In this document: one piece after another, positions 1 to 13,100 of the stretch
Numbering within the stretch: the first letter of the stretch is position 1
Layout: every line of letters starts with the position of its first letter
Translations under genes and position numbers: made by a program
Notes under the pieces: generated by a model
Told to the model about the DNA's origin: nothing
Database searches by the model: none
Seen by the model: the letters and a program-made list of their open reading frames with translations, nothing else
Assembly (NCBI GenBank): GCA_021613375.1
Contig: CM038702.1
Location: 29,281,349-29,345,348, forward strand
Direction of reading: 5' to 3'
DNA: 64,000 nt
Origin: Megaleporinus macrocephalus
Taxonomy: Eukaryota; Chordata; Actinopteri; Characiformes; Anostomidae

Positions 1-570
1 ACATGCTGCAGGTTTTCAGTGCCAGGGTAAACAGAGCAGCCCCAGAACATCACCAGACCACAGCCATGCTTTACTTTATGCAGGGTGCTTCATTCTTCTT
101 CCTCCAGACATACCGCTGATCTCTGGGCCTAAAAAGTTACAGTTTTGTTTTAATCTAAGATTTCCGTGGCTTATTTATTTTACTTTTGGGTCAATCCTGA
201 AGTTCAGACATGGAGGCATGTGGCCAATAATAGCTTCCATCCAGGTAGTGTAGCCAGTGTTGCTTTAAATTTGAGCTTTCAGACTTTACGTCCAACTGTA
301 TCTCTAGAAATATCCTGTGCCTTTGTTATCCTTTTGTATTTTTTCCTTATTTTTGCAAATTGTTGAGCTCTGCCCCTAACTTTCTGAACAACTCTCTTAA
401 CATGCAGTCAAACATCAAAGTCAATAATCTAGCCAAATCCAGGTTTTTGATGTGGTTTATCTGAAGCACACATCATGCAGTTAATTAAACCCTTAATTAG
501 ACAACACCTAATTTGCAAATGTGAGTTATTTTGAGGGATTCTATTCAGGGGTTGTATAAATCTGAAACTG
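1..570. repeat. Probable DNA-transposon-derived dispersed repeat, cut by the window edge
   Basis: This stretch resembles a common fish repeat, with phrases such as a CTTCCTCCAGACATACC segment near 95-115. It holds no splice-bounded coding sequence. The short open frame at 166-366 has no recognisable domain and is not called a gene. The assignment rests on remembered similarity to fish repeat families, not on visible ends. It lies upstream of the first nrf1 coding exon, so it is probably in the 5'-most nrf1 intron or 5' flank. Confidence 0.3.
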
Positions 571-954
571 CAGTAACTAAAAATGACATTTCGTGTTGAA
601 TTTGGAGAAACTACTTGTCTGCTTTAGTTGTGTTGAGATATTTGAATTGTTCTTATTTGTACATTTAACTAATAAGCCAAATTTGCAATTGGGGTTAAAT
701 AATTTTGATTGTGATTATAGAACTTGAAGTAATAAGTCTTGTTTAGGTGAAGCAAACAATAACAATAACTGTTTAAAAAACTGTTGGTTATGTGTAAAAA
801 AGTTTTTAATATTCGTATTTTTTGTATTGTTATCATCCCTAAAAATGTATCAGATGGTATGTGCATGGGTAAGCTACTTTTAATAGAATAAATAAAAATG
901 CTGAGGTTTTACTTTCTTTATGTGTGTCTATGTACATGTGCTGTGTTTGTACAG

Positions 955-1194
955 CAGTTTAAAGAAATCTGTGTCAAGTGATGGAGGACCACACAGTACA
1001 TCAGACGGAGCACATGACTACCATCGAGGCCCATGCTGTGTCTCAACAGGTGCATGTGGCTACTTACACAGAGCACAGCATGCTCAGTGCTGACGAGGAC
1101 TCGCCTTCGTCACCTGATGATGACACATATGATGACTCTGACATCCTGAACTCAGCAGGCACAGATGAGGTTACAGCACATCTGGCTGCTGCAG
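955..1194 (+). CDS. nrf1: nrf1 coding exon 1 (residues 1-71)
   Basis: The acceptor is TTTGTACAG ending at 954 (a second AG at 956-957 is also possible). About 26 nt of 5'UTR precede the ATG at 981, and the donor GCAG|GTATTG follows 1194. It encodes the acidic N-terminus with the CK2-type serine cluster and ends in phase 1 within a glycine codon. Confidence 0.9.
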
Positions 1195-4100
1195 GTATTG
1201 TGCCCTTCAAATGTGCTATGGTTTCATTCATGCACTCGCAACTCGAATATGAATTACTCCCATAATGTTATGATTTGATTATTGACTTATAGGCATATGC
1301 CGCTGTTATGCACTGACCATACTAGTATGTGAGCAACTTTCCTGTACTCAAGCTCATGTGATTATTTGTATAATGTTTGTATAGTTTATTGTCATCATTT
1401 ATTGTATTATTTATTTTGTTTATTCTGTTGCCTGCTGCTGTCGTAAGTGCAGCTTAATTTTCTGGAGGCACTATATTTTGTTCCTTATTCATCAAAGGTC
1501 TTATGCTCATTTTCTATTGAAATACTGCAGACAAAAACGTAAACTATTGTTTATTTGAAACATTCTGTAAAATGTCCCTTAGAGGGTTTTGTAGCTGAGT
1601 GTGCTTCCTCTAAATGATTGCTTTTATCTTGACAAATCAACCTTAAGGACCAGTTGGCATGGCAGCAGCTGCTGCTGTGGCAACAGGAAAAAAACGCAAG
1701 AGACCTCACATCTTTGAGTCAAACCCATCAATACGTAAAAGACAACAGACTCGCCTGCTCAGGTGAGTGTAAAGTTTAACACTGCACAGTGTAACAAGTA
1801 ATGTCATGTTATTTTCAAGTACAGAATTTTACAGCTACAAATCTAATCTGTAGGAAGCTGAGAGCTACGCTGGATGAATATACGACGAGAGTTGGCCAGC
1901 AGGCTATTGTTCTTTGCATATCCCCATCTAAGCCAAATGCTGTGTTTAAGGTGTTTGGTGCAGCTCCACTTGAGAATGTGGTTTGTATATCTCCTAATGT
2001 TCTGCTTTAGAGCCCTTCTGCCATATTTTAATTCAGCACATTTATATTTTGCTATCTCTGCTTCTCCATCTAAGGTCCGGAAGTATAAGAGCATGATTTT
2101 AGAGGACTTGGAAAATGCTCTGGCAGAACATGCACCCCCTGGTGGTGGTGACCTGAGCTCTGAACTCCCTCCTCTTACCATTGATGGCATCCCAGTGTCT
2201 GTGGACAAAATGACACAGGTAGGCTTCAGCCAGCAGATGGCAATACAAGGCAAATATTTGTTTCTTACAATCCAGATAAGACCTGTTGTAGTAAAATAAA
2301 AAAAGCCTTGATAGGGTTAAAAAAAAAAAATACATGGAGAAAATAGATAAACTGTGACCCTTGCTTAATTTTGCACCAATACACAAAACATCATAATTGT
2401 GTTTTGTTCATAAACATCACAAAATTCCAAAGAAAAACAACACTAAGAACAATACACAATGCGAATCATGTTTTTTAGTTGTGGGCATAAACCTATTATA
2501 TTGTCACTGTTCAAAGAAAACCCTGTATCTTCATTTTTGTCACTTTTCATTTCTCTTTTTTTTAAACTAGGTACCATTACTTGTAAAGATGGATAAATAT
2601 TGGTGGGGAAATCATTAAATAAGCTGTAGAAATGAAAAATCATTGTGGAGCTATATGTAAAACTGATCCAAATAGATTGAACCCCTCATTTTACCTCAAG
2701 CGCATTTGTGCTTATGTTACACTGTGGGCACTTTGCTGGTACTAGTATATAGTACCGGCGTTTTGTAACATTAGCAAGGGAGAGTGATGTCACTTGTTCA
2801 TTAGAATGTCTTAGGTTAGGTCCTTTTTTATTTGTTTTGGTATTTTCATCATTGGCCTTGATGTACAGAATTATCTATTTTGTATAAGAAAGGAAAGCAG
2901 AGGACAAGCACACTTCTCTAGGCAGGCCTGTGTAGGGATGAGCATGTGGAGTGTGTGTGTGTGTGTGTGTGTGTTTAAATTATCCAGCTCATCAGGGACA
3001 AGCACTAAGACTTCTGATTGGCTCCCAGGTGGATTAGGAGCAGGGGGATGGAGGGGCAGCTGAGTGGAGCGTTTGGGTCATGTAATTAGGCCATCTGCAC
3101 AGAAGCAGACATGGGCAAAAACACTGACTGCAGGCTCGTGGGTTTCCTGTATGTTTCATTACCTATTAAGCAAATGATCTGAAGCATAAGAAATCTGTAA
3201 TTTCACATTTAAGGTGTAGTTATCTGTCAGTGTTTTGGTGCTGACGGTCTGTCAGTTGATGATTGTGTGAATACGCTCTTTTGGGGCGTTTATTTCCCAC
3301 AAGAGCCAAATTTATCCTGTGATGTCAACAGGAACAGACAGTGCAGTGATGTAATATAATCCCCTGTATGTCTGTGATGTTATCAGGCAAAATGAGCACA
3401 GCCAGCTTTCATCTTCCTGCTGTTTCTGTAGTGTTCATCGATCTGACTTACTATTAAACATACAGAAACATAGATCATTAAATATATCTGTTTGTTAATT
3501 TGGCAATAACCTTTCACAAAATGGTATACTTCATAATGTTACTGGTCATTTTACTCGCAGTGGAATAAATCAGCTTTTACTATCTTGTTAGCAGGCTGGT
3601 ATGCAGAAAAGGTAGTTTAGCTGTGTAACAAGCAGTTATGTATCTAACATAATCAAGATAAATAATGTTCAGTCATTTCTTTTAAGATCCTTTAAAGGGA
3701 CAGTTAAAAAATTCTGTTTGCTAAAAGGCCTTCTCTGTCTAATGGGGCTTTCTACTGTGTTGTGCTTAGACTTATGTGATTGCTGTTTGTAATGTAACTC
3801 GTTGATGATGCCTTCAGACTTTTTTAAAAAGGTATTTATTGTACTAATACATTACTGTCACTTCTGGACTGAGAATAGTCAAGTATCCAAAGAAACAGAT
3901 TAAATACAGTCTTGATTGACCTTCTCTCTTTAATTAATGGGAGAAATTAAAACCATCAAGTGCTGTGGTTAATAATCTATTAGAACATTTGAAATGATGC
4001 TGTATTTAATTAGGAAATGCCCATTACAAAACATATTTAGACATATCTAGAGAATGCCATGATCTAGGTAATGTTTCAGGTCTATTATATCAAAGCAAAA

Positions 4101-7100
4101 GAAGCGAATCAATGTGTTAAAATGATCTCTTTCACTATTTGTAAACATCAAATGAGCCAACCAGTGATCCTTATTAAAAATCATCAAAAAATTATATAAA
4201 AAGATACATAATTAGTTTTTTTTTTTTGAAACACAGTATCAAATTTAGACCCCTATGTCTCCCATTTCACATTTTGAAAATTATTTTTCTGATTTTTTTC
4301 TGTTGGTAAAACACACATTAGATATTTGGCAGGCTTAGTAATTGTGTACTATCCTATGAAATTTTGCAGTTTTTACCCTGCCACTACAAATACATTGTCT
4401 TTTTTATTTTGTACTTATTTCCACAATATGAAGAACAATTCTTTTGGTAATAAATGAAGTACTAAATTATGTTACAATTTGTATTGATATGAGTTTGTGT
4501 CTGTTGGATATCTCTCCTCAGGCTCAGCTCAGAGCTTTCATTCCTGAGATGCTGAAGTATTCTACAGGCCGGGGAAAGCCTGGCTGGGGTAAGGAGAGTT
4601 GCAAGCCTATCTGGTGGCCTGAGGACATTCCTTGGGCCAATGTACGAAGTGATGTACGTACAGAGGACCAGAAACAGCGGGTATGGCTAGGATACATTCA
4701 TAATTATATGTAGGTTAATATTCATTGGTTCTGGAAAATCTTGTAATTAGATTGTTTTATTATATTTTCTCTTTTTTAAAAGCTTCCTCTTCCCCTCAAT
4801 CTCCAACTTATATAGGTCTCATACTTCACAGTTGACCTATAGGCAGTACTGTGGTAAAACAAATTGATTTTTGACTTTTTTAACTCTTACTTGTAGAATC
4901 TTCTTAATTAATGATGTTTTGACCAACTTAATATTCACACCACTTTGATCTGCCCAGTTTTTGAACTTCTAACAAAACAATCTTCAGACTTGATATTTAT
5001 GTGTGCTATATTACTCTATGTAATCAGACACATTTTGTATATAAGATATACATAACTTTTCCAGACTAAGCTAGATGAAAGCAAATTCTCCTTATAATGA
5101 TAACATTCATTGCACATTGAATTAATGCAGTCCTAATCTGATCTTTTTTTCACATGATTTACATGTGCCATTAACATGCTGAAACACCCCTTTGGCCCCT
5201 TTTTGTGTTTAAACCTGTTTCATATATTTTTTTTATGTTAAGACTGAAATCCTGTGGTTTATGAGCCACCAAATACAAACCCAAATCTCAAAAAGTGAGA
5301 CATTTTTCCATTACATAAAAAAACAATTTGGAACTCAGGAACATTGTCTGTAAATACAGTTTGCTGTGCAATTCACGAATGCAAGTTGCTGTTTCATGCA
5401 AAGAAGCCAAATGTCAACACAAGCCAGAAACACTGCCATCTCCTCTGGGCCAAAACCTATTTGAAATAGATTGAGGCAAAATGAAAAACTGTTCTGTGGC
5501 CAGATAAATAAAAGTTTTTGATTATTTTTGAAAACCTCAAAAACTCACAAGGAGACTATTCAGTTCAAAATCTCTGATGGCATTAGTGTCTATCCAGCAA
5601 AGAAGACCCAGGACTGTCGAGTAGCTAGAAACCTACATTAGACAAAAATGGGACAACATTCCTCTCCCAAAACTCTTCCAGCAGTTGTTCTTCAGGTCTT
5701 CTCATTAAGCAGATGTTTACAGTGTTTGTTAAAAGAAAAAGGGATGTTGCAGAATTAGTAGACATGGCCCTGTCCCAACTTTTTTGATTTTTTGGCAAAT
5801 TGTGTCACTTTTCAACATATGACCATTTTGAATAAAATATGGTTTTATTTACATTTTACAAACCACCACAAATGTTTTGAAATTAGGGTTATAATTATAA
5901 TAACCCAGTTGTCACCAAATGTGGCTTACAAGTTATACAAAGCTTGAATTATAGTTTTTCATTTGTTAATGTATGTCTTTGGAAACAGGTGTCATGGACA
6001 CAAGCCCTGAGGACAATTGTTAAAAACTGCTACAAGCAACATGGCAGGGAGGACCTACTTTATGCCTTCGAAGACCAGCAGGTCACCCCACAACAGGTTG
6101 CTGCAGCAGCTACCCATAATATTACACATCTGGTGCCCTCACAAACAGTGGTGCAGACAATCAGTAATCCTGATGGAACAGTTTCACTTATACAGGTAAG
6201 CTCAGCTTTCAGCCAACTTGCATGATTAAATCGCAATGTACTAATTAGGGCTAAACGATTCCTTGGGGACTTCGAGTAACTCGATTACAAAAAATAATCG
6301 AAGCAAATTCTTTGCCTCGAAGATTCGTTTAATCCATACAGCTATATACAGCGCACTGTATCGCACGGTTGACTTTTACTGTTGCACAGTGCGCGCTTGC
6401 GATGTTGCCAGGTGACATAAAAAAGACGTGATTTGATGGCGCGGATTGCAAAATAGAGAAAGAGAGAAAGAATAAGGAGAGACGAAATGAAGAGAGGGAC
6501 CAGAGAAAACAATACACAGCGCCCAAAGTTTACTGTAAACCGAACTAGCCGAGGGAGCCGTTACTGAGCGTAAACCTAAAGAAAGACGTGGCTGAAGTTA
6601 GCTTCTTGAATTTGAATTCCCCGTTCCACCTTAAATGAGCAGTTAGAGGCGGCGGAATGTAACTTCTATACCATTTAAGGTGGAACGAGGAATTCAAATA
6701 AGAAGCTAACTTCAGAAAGCAAGCAACAGAGCTTTCCCTGCAAAATGAAATCGAGTCTGCGTTTTACGGTAACCCCTAGCCGAGCACCACATCAGTGTCT
6801 AAGCATCTGAGCAGAAACAGTCAGTCTACACGTCCAGTCCACAGAGCGGAGCGACACACAGTAACGATAACATTTAGCTTAAATCAGTGCGATGGCTAGT
6901 TGAGATGAAGGCTAGTAAAGCGTGTATGTTTGTTATGGTTATATGTAATGGCTAGTTAAGAACGTAGGTCTGTGTGATAGCGAGTTATGTCCGTAAATGA
7001 TCTAAGCTTTGCTTAAGAACATAACCACAAAAAATAAAAGTCTGAACTTCATTCACATTACCGTTTTGATTATAGTTACAAACAAACACCACCCTCAAAA

Positions 7101-10100
7101 GGTGATGCCCTCCCAGTGATGCATAAAATACACAGTACACTAACTATCAGGTGGTGTTTGTAGCAATTTGGAGCCTAAAATGCACCAAATCCAACACAGC
7201 AAGTATTATTCAGTTTAGTTTGTTTGTACTAAATGGGTCAGCACGTGTAGGACAAGCTTCAGCATAGTAAAGGAGTGTACAGTAGGCTATTTTGTGAACT
7301 TAGTATCAGTATGATACATAGGTCTAGTAATACATTTTAATAATATTAATTATTAAAATGTTTTCTTTTAAACTGTACTATATGCAATTTATGCAATAAA
7401 TGTTAAGAAACCTGTCTTATTTTATCTTATATATTTAATATGACTCTTTAATTTAAAAATAAAATATTTTATCTGATTAATCGATAGAATACTCGATTAC
7501 TAAAATAATCGATAGCTGCAGCCCTAGTACTAATAAATTACAACAACTACAGCTTGTAAATAGTCCCCTTAATAACACAATGTTTGTCATTGTTAAGAAC
7601 TGGTACTGGTATTTTAGGTTGCCCCAGGAACCCTAGGGAACACCAGGTAAAAATGTTTTTGTGATTATATATCACAGAGTTATATTAAACATCCAGCAAA
7701 GCTTTAATAAAAATATACAGTGTATCCGGAAAGTATTCACACCACTTCACTTTTTTCACATTATATATTATAGTCTTAGTCCAAAATGGATTACATGCAT
7801 TTTACCCTCAAATGTATTAAAAATAAAAAACAAAAAACACATGTACAAGTATTCCCAGCTTTGCCATGACACTCAAAATATTGAGCTCAGGTACATCTTG
7901 TTTCCACTCATCATTCTTCGGTTGTTTCAACAACTTGATTGGAGTCAACCTCTGGTAAATCGAATTGATTTGACATGATTTGGAAAGGCACACACCTGTC
8001 TATATAAGATCCCAGAGCTAACAGTACCTGTCAGCACAAACCAATCCAAGTCCAAGGAGTTGTCTGTAGACCTCCGTTACAGGATTGTATCGAGGCACAG
8101 ATCTGGGGAATGGTACGGAAACATTTCTGCAGCATTGGTCCCAACGATCATTGTGGCCTCCATCATCCATAAATGGAAGAAGTTTGGGACCACCAGGACT
8201 CTTTCTAGAGCTGGCCTCCCAGACAATCTGAGTGATCGGTGTAAAAGGGCTTCAGTCAGGGAGGTGACCAAGAACCCAAGGGTCACTCTGACAGAGCTTC
8301 AGCATTGCTCTGTGGAGAGAGGAGAACCTTCCAGACGGACAACCATTTTTGCAGCACTCCACCAATCAGGCCGGTATGGGGACTGGGAGACTAGTCAGGG
8401 TCAAGGGAAAGATGAATGCAGCAATGTACAGAGCCGTAGTTGCAGAAAACCTGTTCCAAAATGCTCCAGACCCCAGAATGGAGCGAAGGTTCATCTTCCA
8501 ACAGGACAATGACTATAAGCACACAGCCAAGATAACAAAGGAGTGCCTTCGGGATAACTGAGTGGCCCAGCCAGAGCCCAGACTTGAATCCGGTTGAACG
8601 TCTCTAGAGAGATCTGAAAATGACTCTGTACTGACCCTCCCCATCCAACCTGATGGAGCAAAGAAGAATGGGAGAAACTGCCAAAACACAGGTGTGCCAA
8701 GCTTGTGGCATAATACTCAAAGAACTTGAGGCTGTGATTTCTGCCAAAGGTGCTTCAACAAAGTATTGAGCAAAGGCTGTGAATACTTATGTACATGTGA
8801 TTATTTTTTTATACATTCAAGCATAATGTAAAACACTGTAAATGACCAAAAACAAATACTTAAATATAGTATAGTAATGAAGTATGAACTTATATTCAGG
8901 TACTGTGTCACAGTGACTACATAGTAATTGTACTTAATACTTAATTTGGAATTCTTTTCACCTTCATGGTTTCATGACAGGTGGGAACTGGAGCAACTGT
9001 AGCTACTCTTACTGATGCATCAGAACTGCCAGGCACGGTAACTGTCGCCCAGGTCAACTACTCTACAGTGACAGATGGGGAGGTAAGGGGTGTGGAGGAG
9101 GGGGGCAACAGCAACATGTACAGTGATATTTATTAAATTCTAGAATAATTACATCCTTACGTACAATTTACACACAGAGTTTGTGTTAATCTAAGTCCCT
9201 TTTAAATATTATTTTTTATTTTTTGCTTTCTTTTCTTTTAACTAAAGGTTGAGCAGAACTGGGCAGCACTACAAGGAGGTGAGATGACCATTCAGACCAC
9301 ACAGGCATCTGAGGCCACGCAGGCAGTGGCTTCCTTAGCAGAGGCTGCTGTTGCTGCTTCTCAAGAGATGCAGCCAGGGGCAACAGTTACTATGGCGCTT
9401 AACAGGTACACAGGGGATGGGTTGAAAGAAAGAAGGAAAGAATGAGTAAGGGAGATAAAGGAGGTGTGGAGTGCTGTGTACTGTATGTGCGACATTAGTC
9501 CCTAGCTCAATTCCATTCTCAGGTGTATTTCTTTAGAGACCTGTTACCTGGGCTCACCTGAGCTCATCTTCAGCTTGTTTATCATTGTAAGCAATGATAG
9601 GTGCAGCCAATAGCAGCACCACCACTGGAACATTCTGTTCCTATTCCCCCTCCACAACCCAATTACGCTGAGGGTGCTTTATCCTCTGGGCAGACAGGCA
9701 TTGTATTAAAGACGATATTAGTCAGTTGGGATGATTGAAGTGTTTGAGTGGAAGTATTCTTTCACCAGGGGGCAGTATGCTGTCGTTTGTTTTTTGTTGT
9801 TGATTGATGTTTCATCCTGGTGTTTAGAAGCAGCCATAAGTAAAACCATCAACATGTTGTAAAATAATTTATGAATGAAGAGAGACTTCACAAATCATGA
9901 AGCTTAAAGATAAAAAGTATGTATGAGCAAAGCGAGGAATGAATATTTGTTTATGTGTATATGTTATAGTGAAGCAGCAGCCCATGCAGTGGCAACATTG
10001 GCAGAGGCTACTCTTCAGGGAGGTGGTCAGATCGTGCTTGCAGGAGAGACAGCAGCTGCAGTAGGAGCTCTTACTGGAGTGCAAGATGCCAACGGTATAA

Positions 10101-13100
10101 AACTCAAAACACTCACCTTTTGATGTATGCATTGCTAGTCACAATTTGGGGGGTGGTGGAACAGTCCAAATAGTTTATTTTAGACTTAAACATAGGTTTA
10201 CATATAAGAATGTCACTTATGCTTTTTATTTTTGAGCATATATTTGTTGTTGATTGTATTACTTTTATGCAATGTACAAACACAGGCTTTACATCAGGCT
10301 GTTCCCCTTGTTGTTATAATATTTCTTACAATTAGAAACATTTTAGAAAACTTCTGACCTCTGATAGAGTATTTGTACAGATACTGTGCTGTAGTTAGTG
10401 ATGTAGCTGATTAACTATGTGGCAGTGTATACTACTTTATCTTTTCACAGTTTAGTGGTTATATATGTACCGTATATACAGTAAGGTGACACGAGAGCAA
10501 GGAAGCGATCTGCAAACCAAACCAGGCAGGCTGGTCTGTAATAATCCTTTGGGTGTTCCTAGGACAGATGGTGTGCGTGTGTGACCTGCGTTACCCGCTA
10601 CAGCCTCCACTCTTCACTCTAATCCATGCTTTGCCTAAGTACTCTATATATGCAGCGTTGCACACTTCTTCAATTAATGTAGCTTGTATATGTATGTTTG
10701 AGAGGAGGCCTATAAAAAGTCTAGTGCATTTAGAAAATGGCAAGAATGGCAAGTTTCTGGTGGCTGTATTGTCTACCCATAAACATTTATACCTTCACCA
10801 TTACCTAGGCTGCTTATGGTAGATGACCTGACGGGTGGTTTGGTATTCCCTCCATTGTGACCACAGGAGGCTGGCAGGTCCCCGCGGGGGCTGCCTCTTA
10901 GAGGGCTTTGATCCTTTCCATTATCAGAGCATAGTCTAATGACAAGGCCAGCTGTCGGCTAGCTTGTACAAGGCAGTACCACAGAGGCAAGACTCTTACA
11001 TAAAAGTTAATAAGAACAAACAAGGACAACAGTTTTTTTAATGCTGATGAGCAGTATATAAAAATAATACTTGATCAGTCTTTGCCTATGTTTTCAGAAA
11101 TTTGACTTTTTCTGTATTAAAACCACTATGCTGTGTACCCTTTATTGATTTGGATCTTTAATGAGCAAAAGTAACAAAACTGAAATGTGCTAACGTAACA
11201 TGAAGAGGACAACCACAACAGGAACTTAATGTTCTCAAGGTAGCCATAAATAAAATTTAAAAGGGCCGGTCTGTGAGATCTGTGACAAAAGTCAAAGCAG
11301 AAACTGCTGGTTGATTTGAATTTAAGAGATAAGAACATGGCAAGTAAATCAGAATAAGAAGCAGACAAGTTATGCTTATGTGGGCTAGCAGATAGTGAGA
11401 CTGTTGTGTGCATCTCTGTAATCAAATGTGGATCAGTAGTAGAAGATTAGGCATGTCTTTTTATAAGTCGCTTATTTATTTTTGTAACTGATGCTCTTGT
11501 AGATGCTCTTGTCTCACTTTAAATAAAGCTGAGCCACCATGCTAAATTAATAAGCCGCTAATCCTGTTTCAGTATATCACCATGCAATTAATATTTAAAT
11601 TAGTTTAGTAAATTAGCATATAGTACCAAATCTAACCTAGAATGAGTCTTATTGTTGGCTGTGGACACATGTATATCTCTGGTGTAAAGGTAGGCTAATC
11701 AGTTCAATGTGTCAAGGTGATGCTGTTCAAAAATATTGGTTTTTTTGCTGAAAGATAACAATAATTTTGCATAAACAAGCCAAGGTTTCAAAGAAATTGT
11801 TTGCTGTAACATTTCCGTATCATAATGCACTTTTGCCTGAACAATTCTTTTTAATTTAGTATTTGAATATGGCAAATTGGTATATGAATAGATGAGTAAA
11901 CAGGACTAAAAAAAACACAAAAAACGTATGTACCTCAGGTGAAATCAGAATTTCAGAGGATGTATAAGAAATTAATGTTTTATATAACAGTGACTTCCAC
12001 ATAATTAAAGACAGTAAGAACCTATTTGACTTAGTAAACATTAATGGCTCAGGAGAGCAAGGGTTGTACTATCAATTGCTCTGTATATTTTTTTTTACGC
12101 GATTGCTGTGGTAGAGTGAAAGTGCTGTCAACAGCAGACACTTCATAGACAATCTGGGTTTATTGACCTCATGCAGCCAATCAGTAAAATGGACATAGGC
12201 TTTGAAGTGGGCTTTCTGAGGTGGCAGGGACTGATTTGCTTCACTTAGTGCCTCTCTGTCTGCCTCTTAGCAGCCCTCAATGTAATGGTGATTAAGGGGA
12301 AAAACTAGAGGTACTTCTCCCCATAAACATGCTTCATAAAACCACTGCAATCATACAGGCAGACAGTGATTAATGTGTTAGAATCAGCCTAGCTAACAAG
12401 ACACACTCTGGTTGGCATGGTATTGATAATGGTTAGATTAAGTTTTCTGCCATTCTTGTTTATCTGTCTTGCAATATTCTAAAGATAATGACAATGAAAT
12501 AAAACTATCAGACCAAATATTGAATGATTAACACAATTTTTTAATATTGCATATCAACTTGGACATGCAGAACTACTTTGTATTAAGGGTGAAAGGTAGG
12601 TCCAGGGTATTTTAATCAGTGTATCATGAATACAGTGTATGTGTATACTGCACAGAGGTAGAAAAAAAAGTTTTAGAAAGGGTGGGGGGTGAGTGGGACG
12701 GAAGGATAGAGAGAAGGCAAGGAGAACGATTTTTCCAAGAGTAGGGCGTGGATGGCTCAATTGCTCCATTGTTTGGGACTGCACTGCAGCACAGTAGCCC
12801 TGCCCACTGCCCTCTATTGCATCATCTCCGTCCTCTCACAGTGCAGGCTCACAACACAAAGTGCAACATGACTACTTGCTTATGCTCCCTTCCCTTCTAA
12901 AGGTCTCAGATGACTGGCTTACTGAGGGCCATTTGTCTGATTACTGAACCTGCTTTATATTCTTCGATTAAAGTTACTGCTGCTGTTCGTGATATCACTG
13001 TAACATAAAGGTGGCACTTTCCAAAAGTTTTTTTTTCTAATTTTGCAGCATGTACAAAAGTTAGACATCACTCTTCATTTATTCAGTTTCCAGCAACAGC

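Noticed and set aside
1874..2299. 141-codon + strand frame
   Set aside because: Wrong frame across nrf1 exons 3-4 and the short intron; no NRF1 similarity in this frame.
1843..2386. Minus-strand open frames of 136 and 95 codons
   Set aside because: Shadows of nrf1 coding exons 3 and 4 on the other strand.
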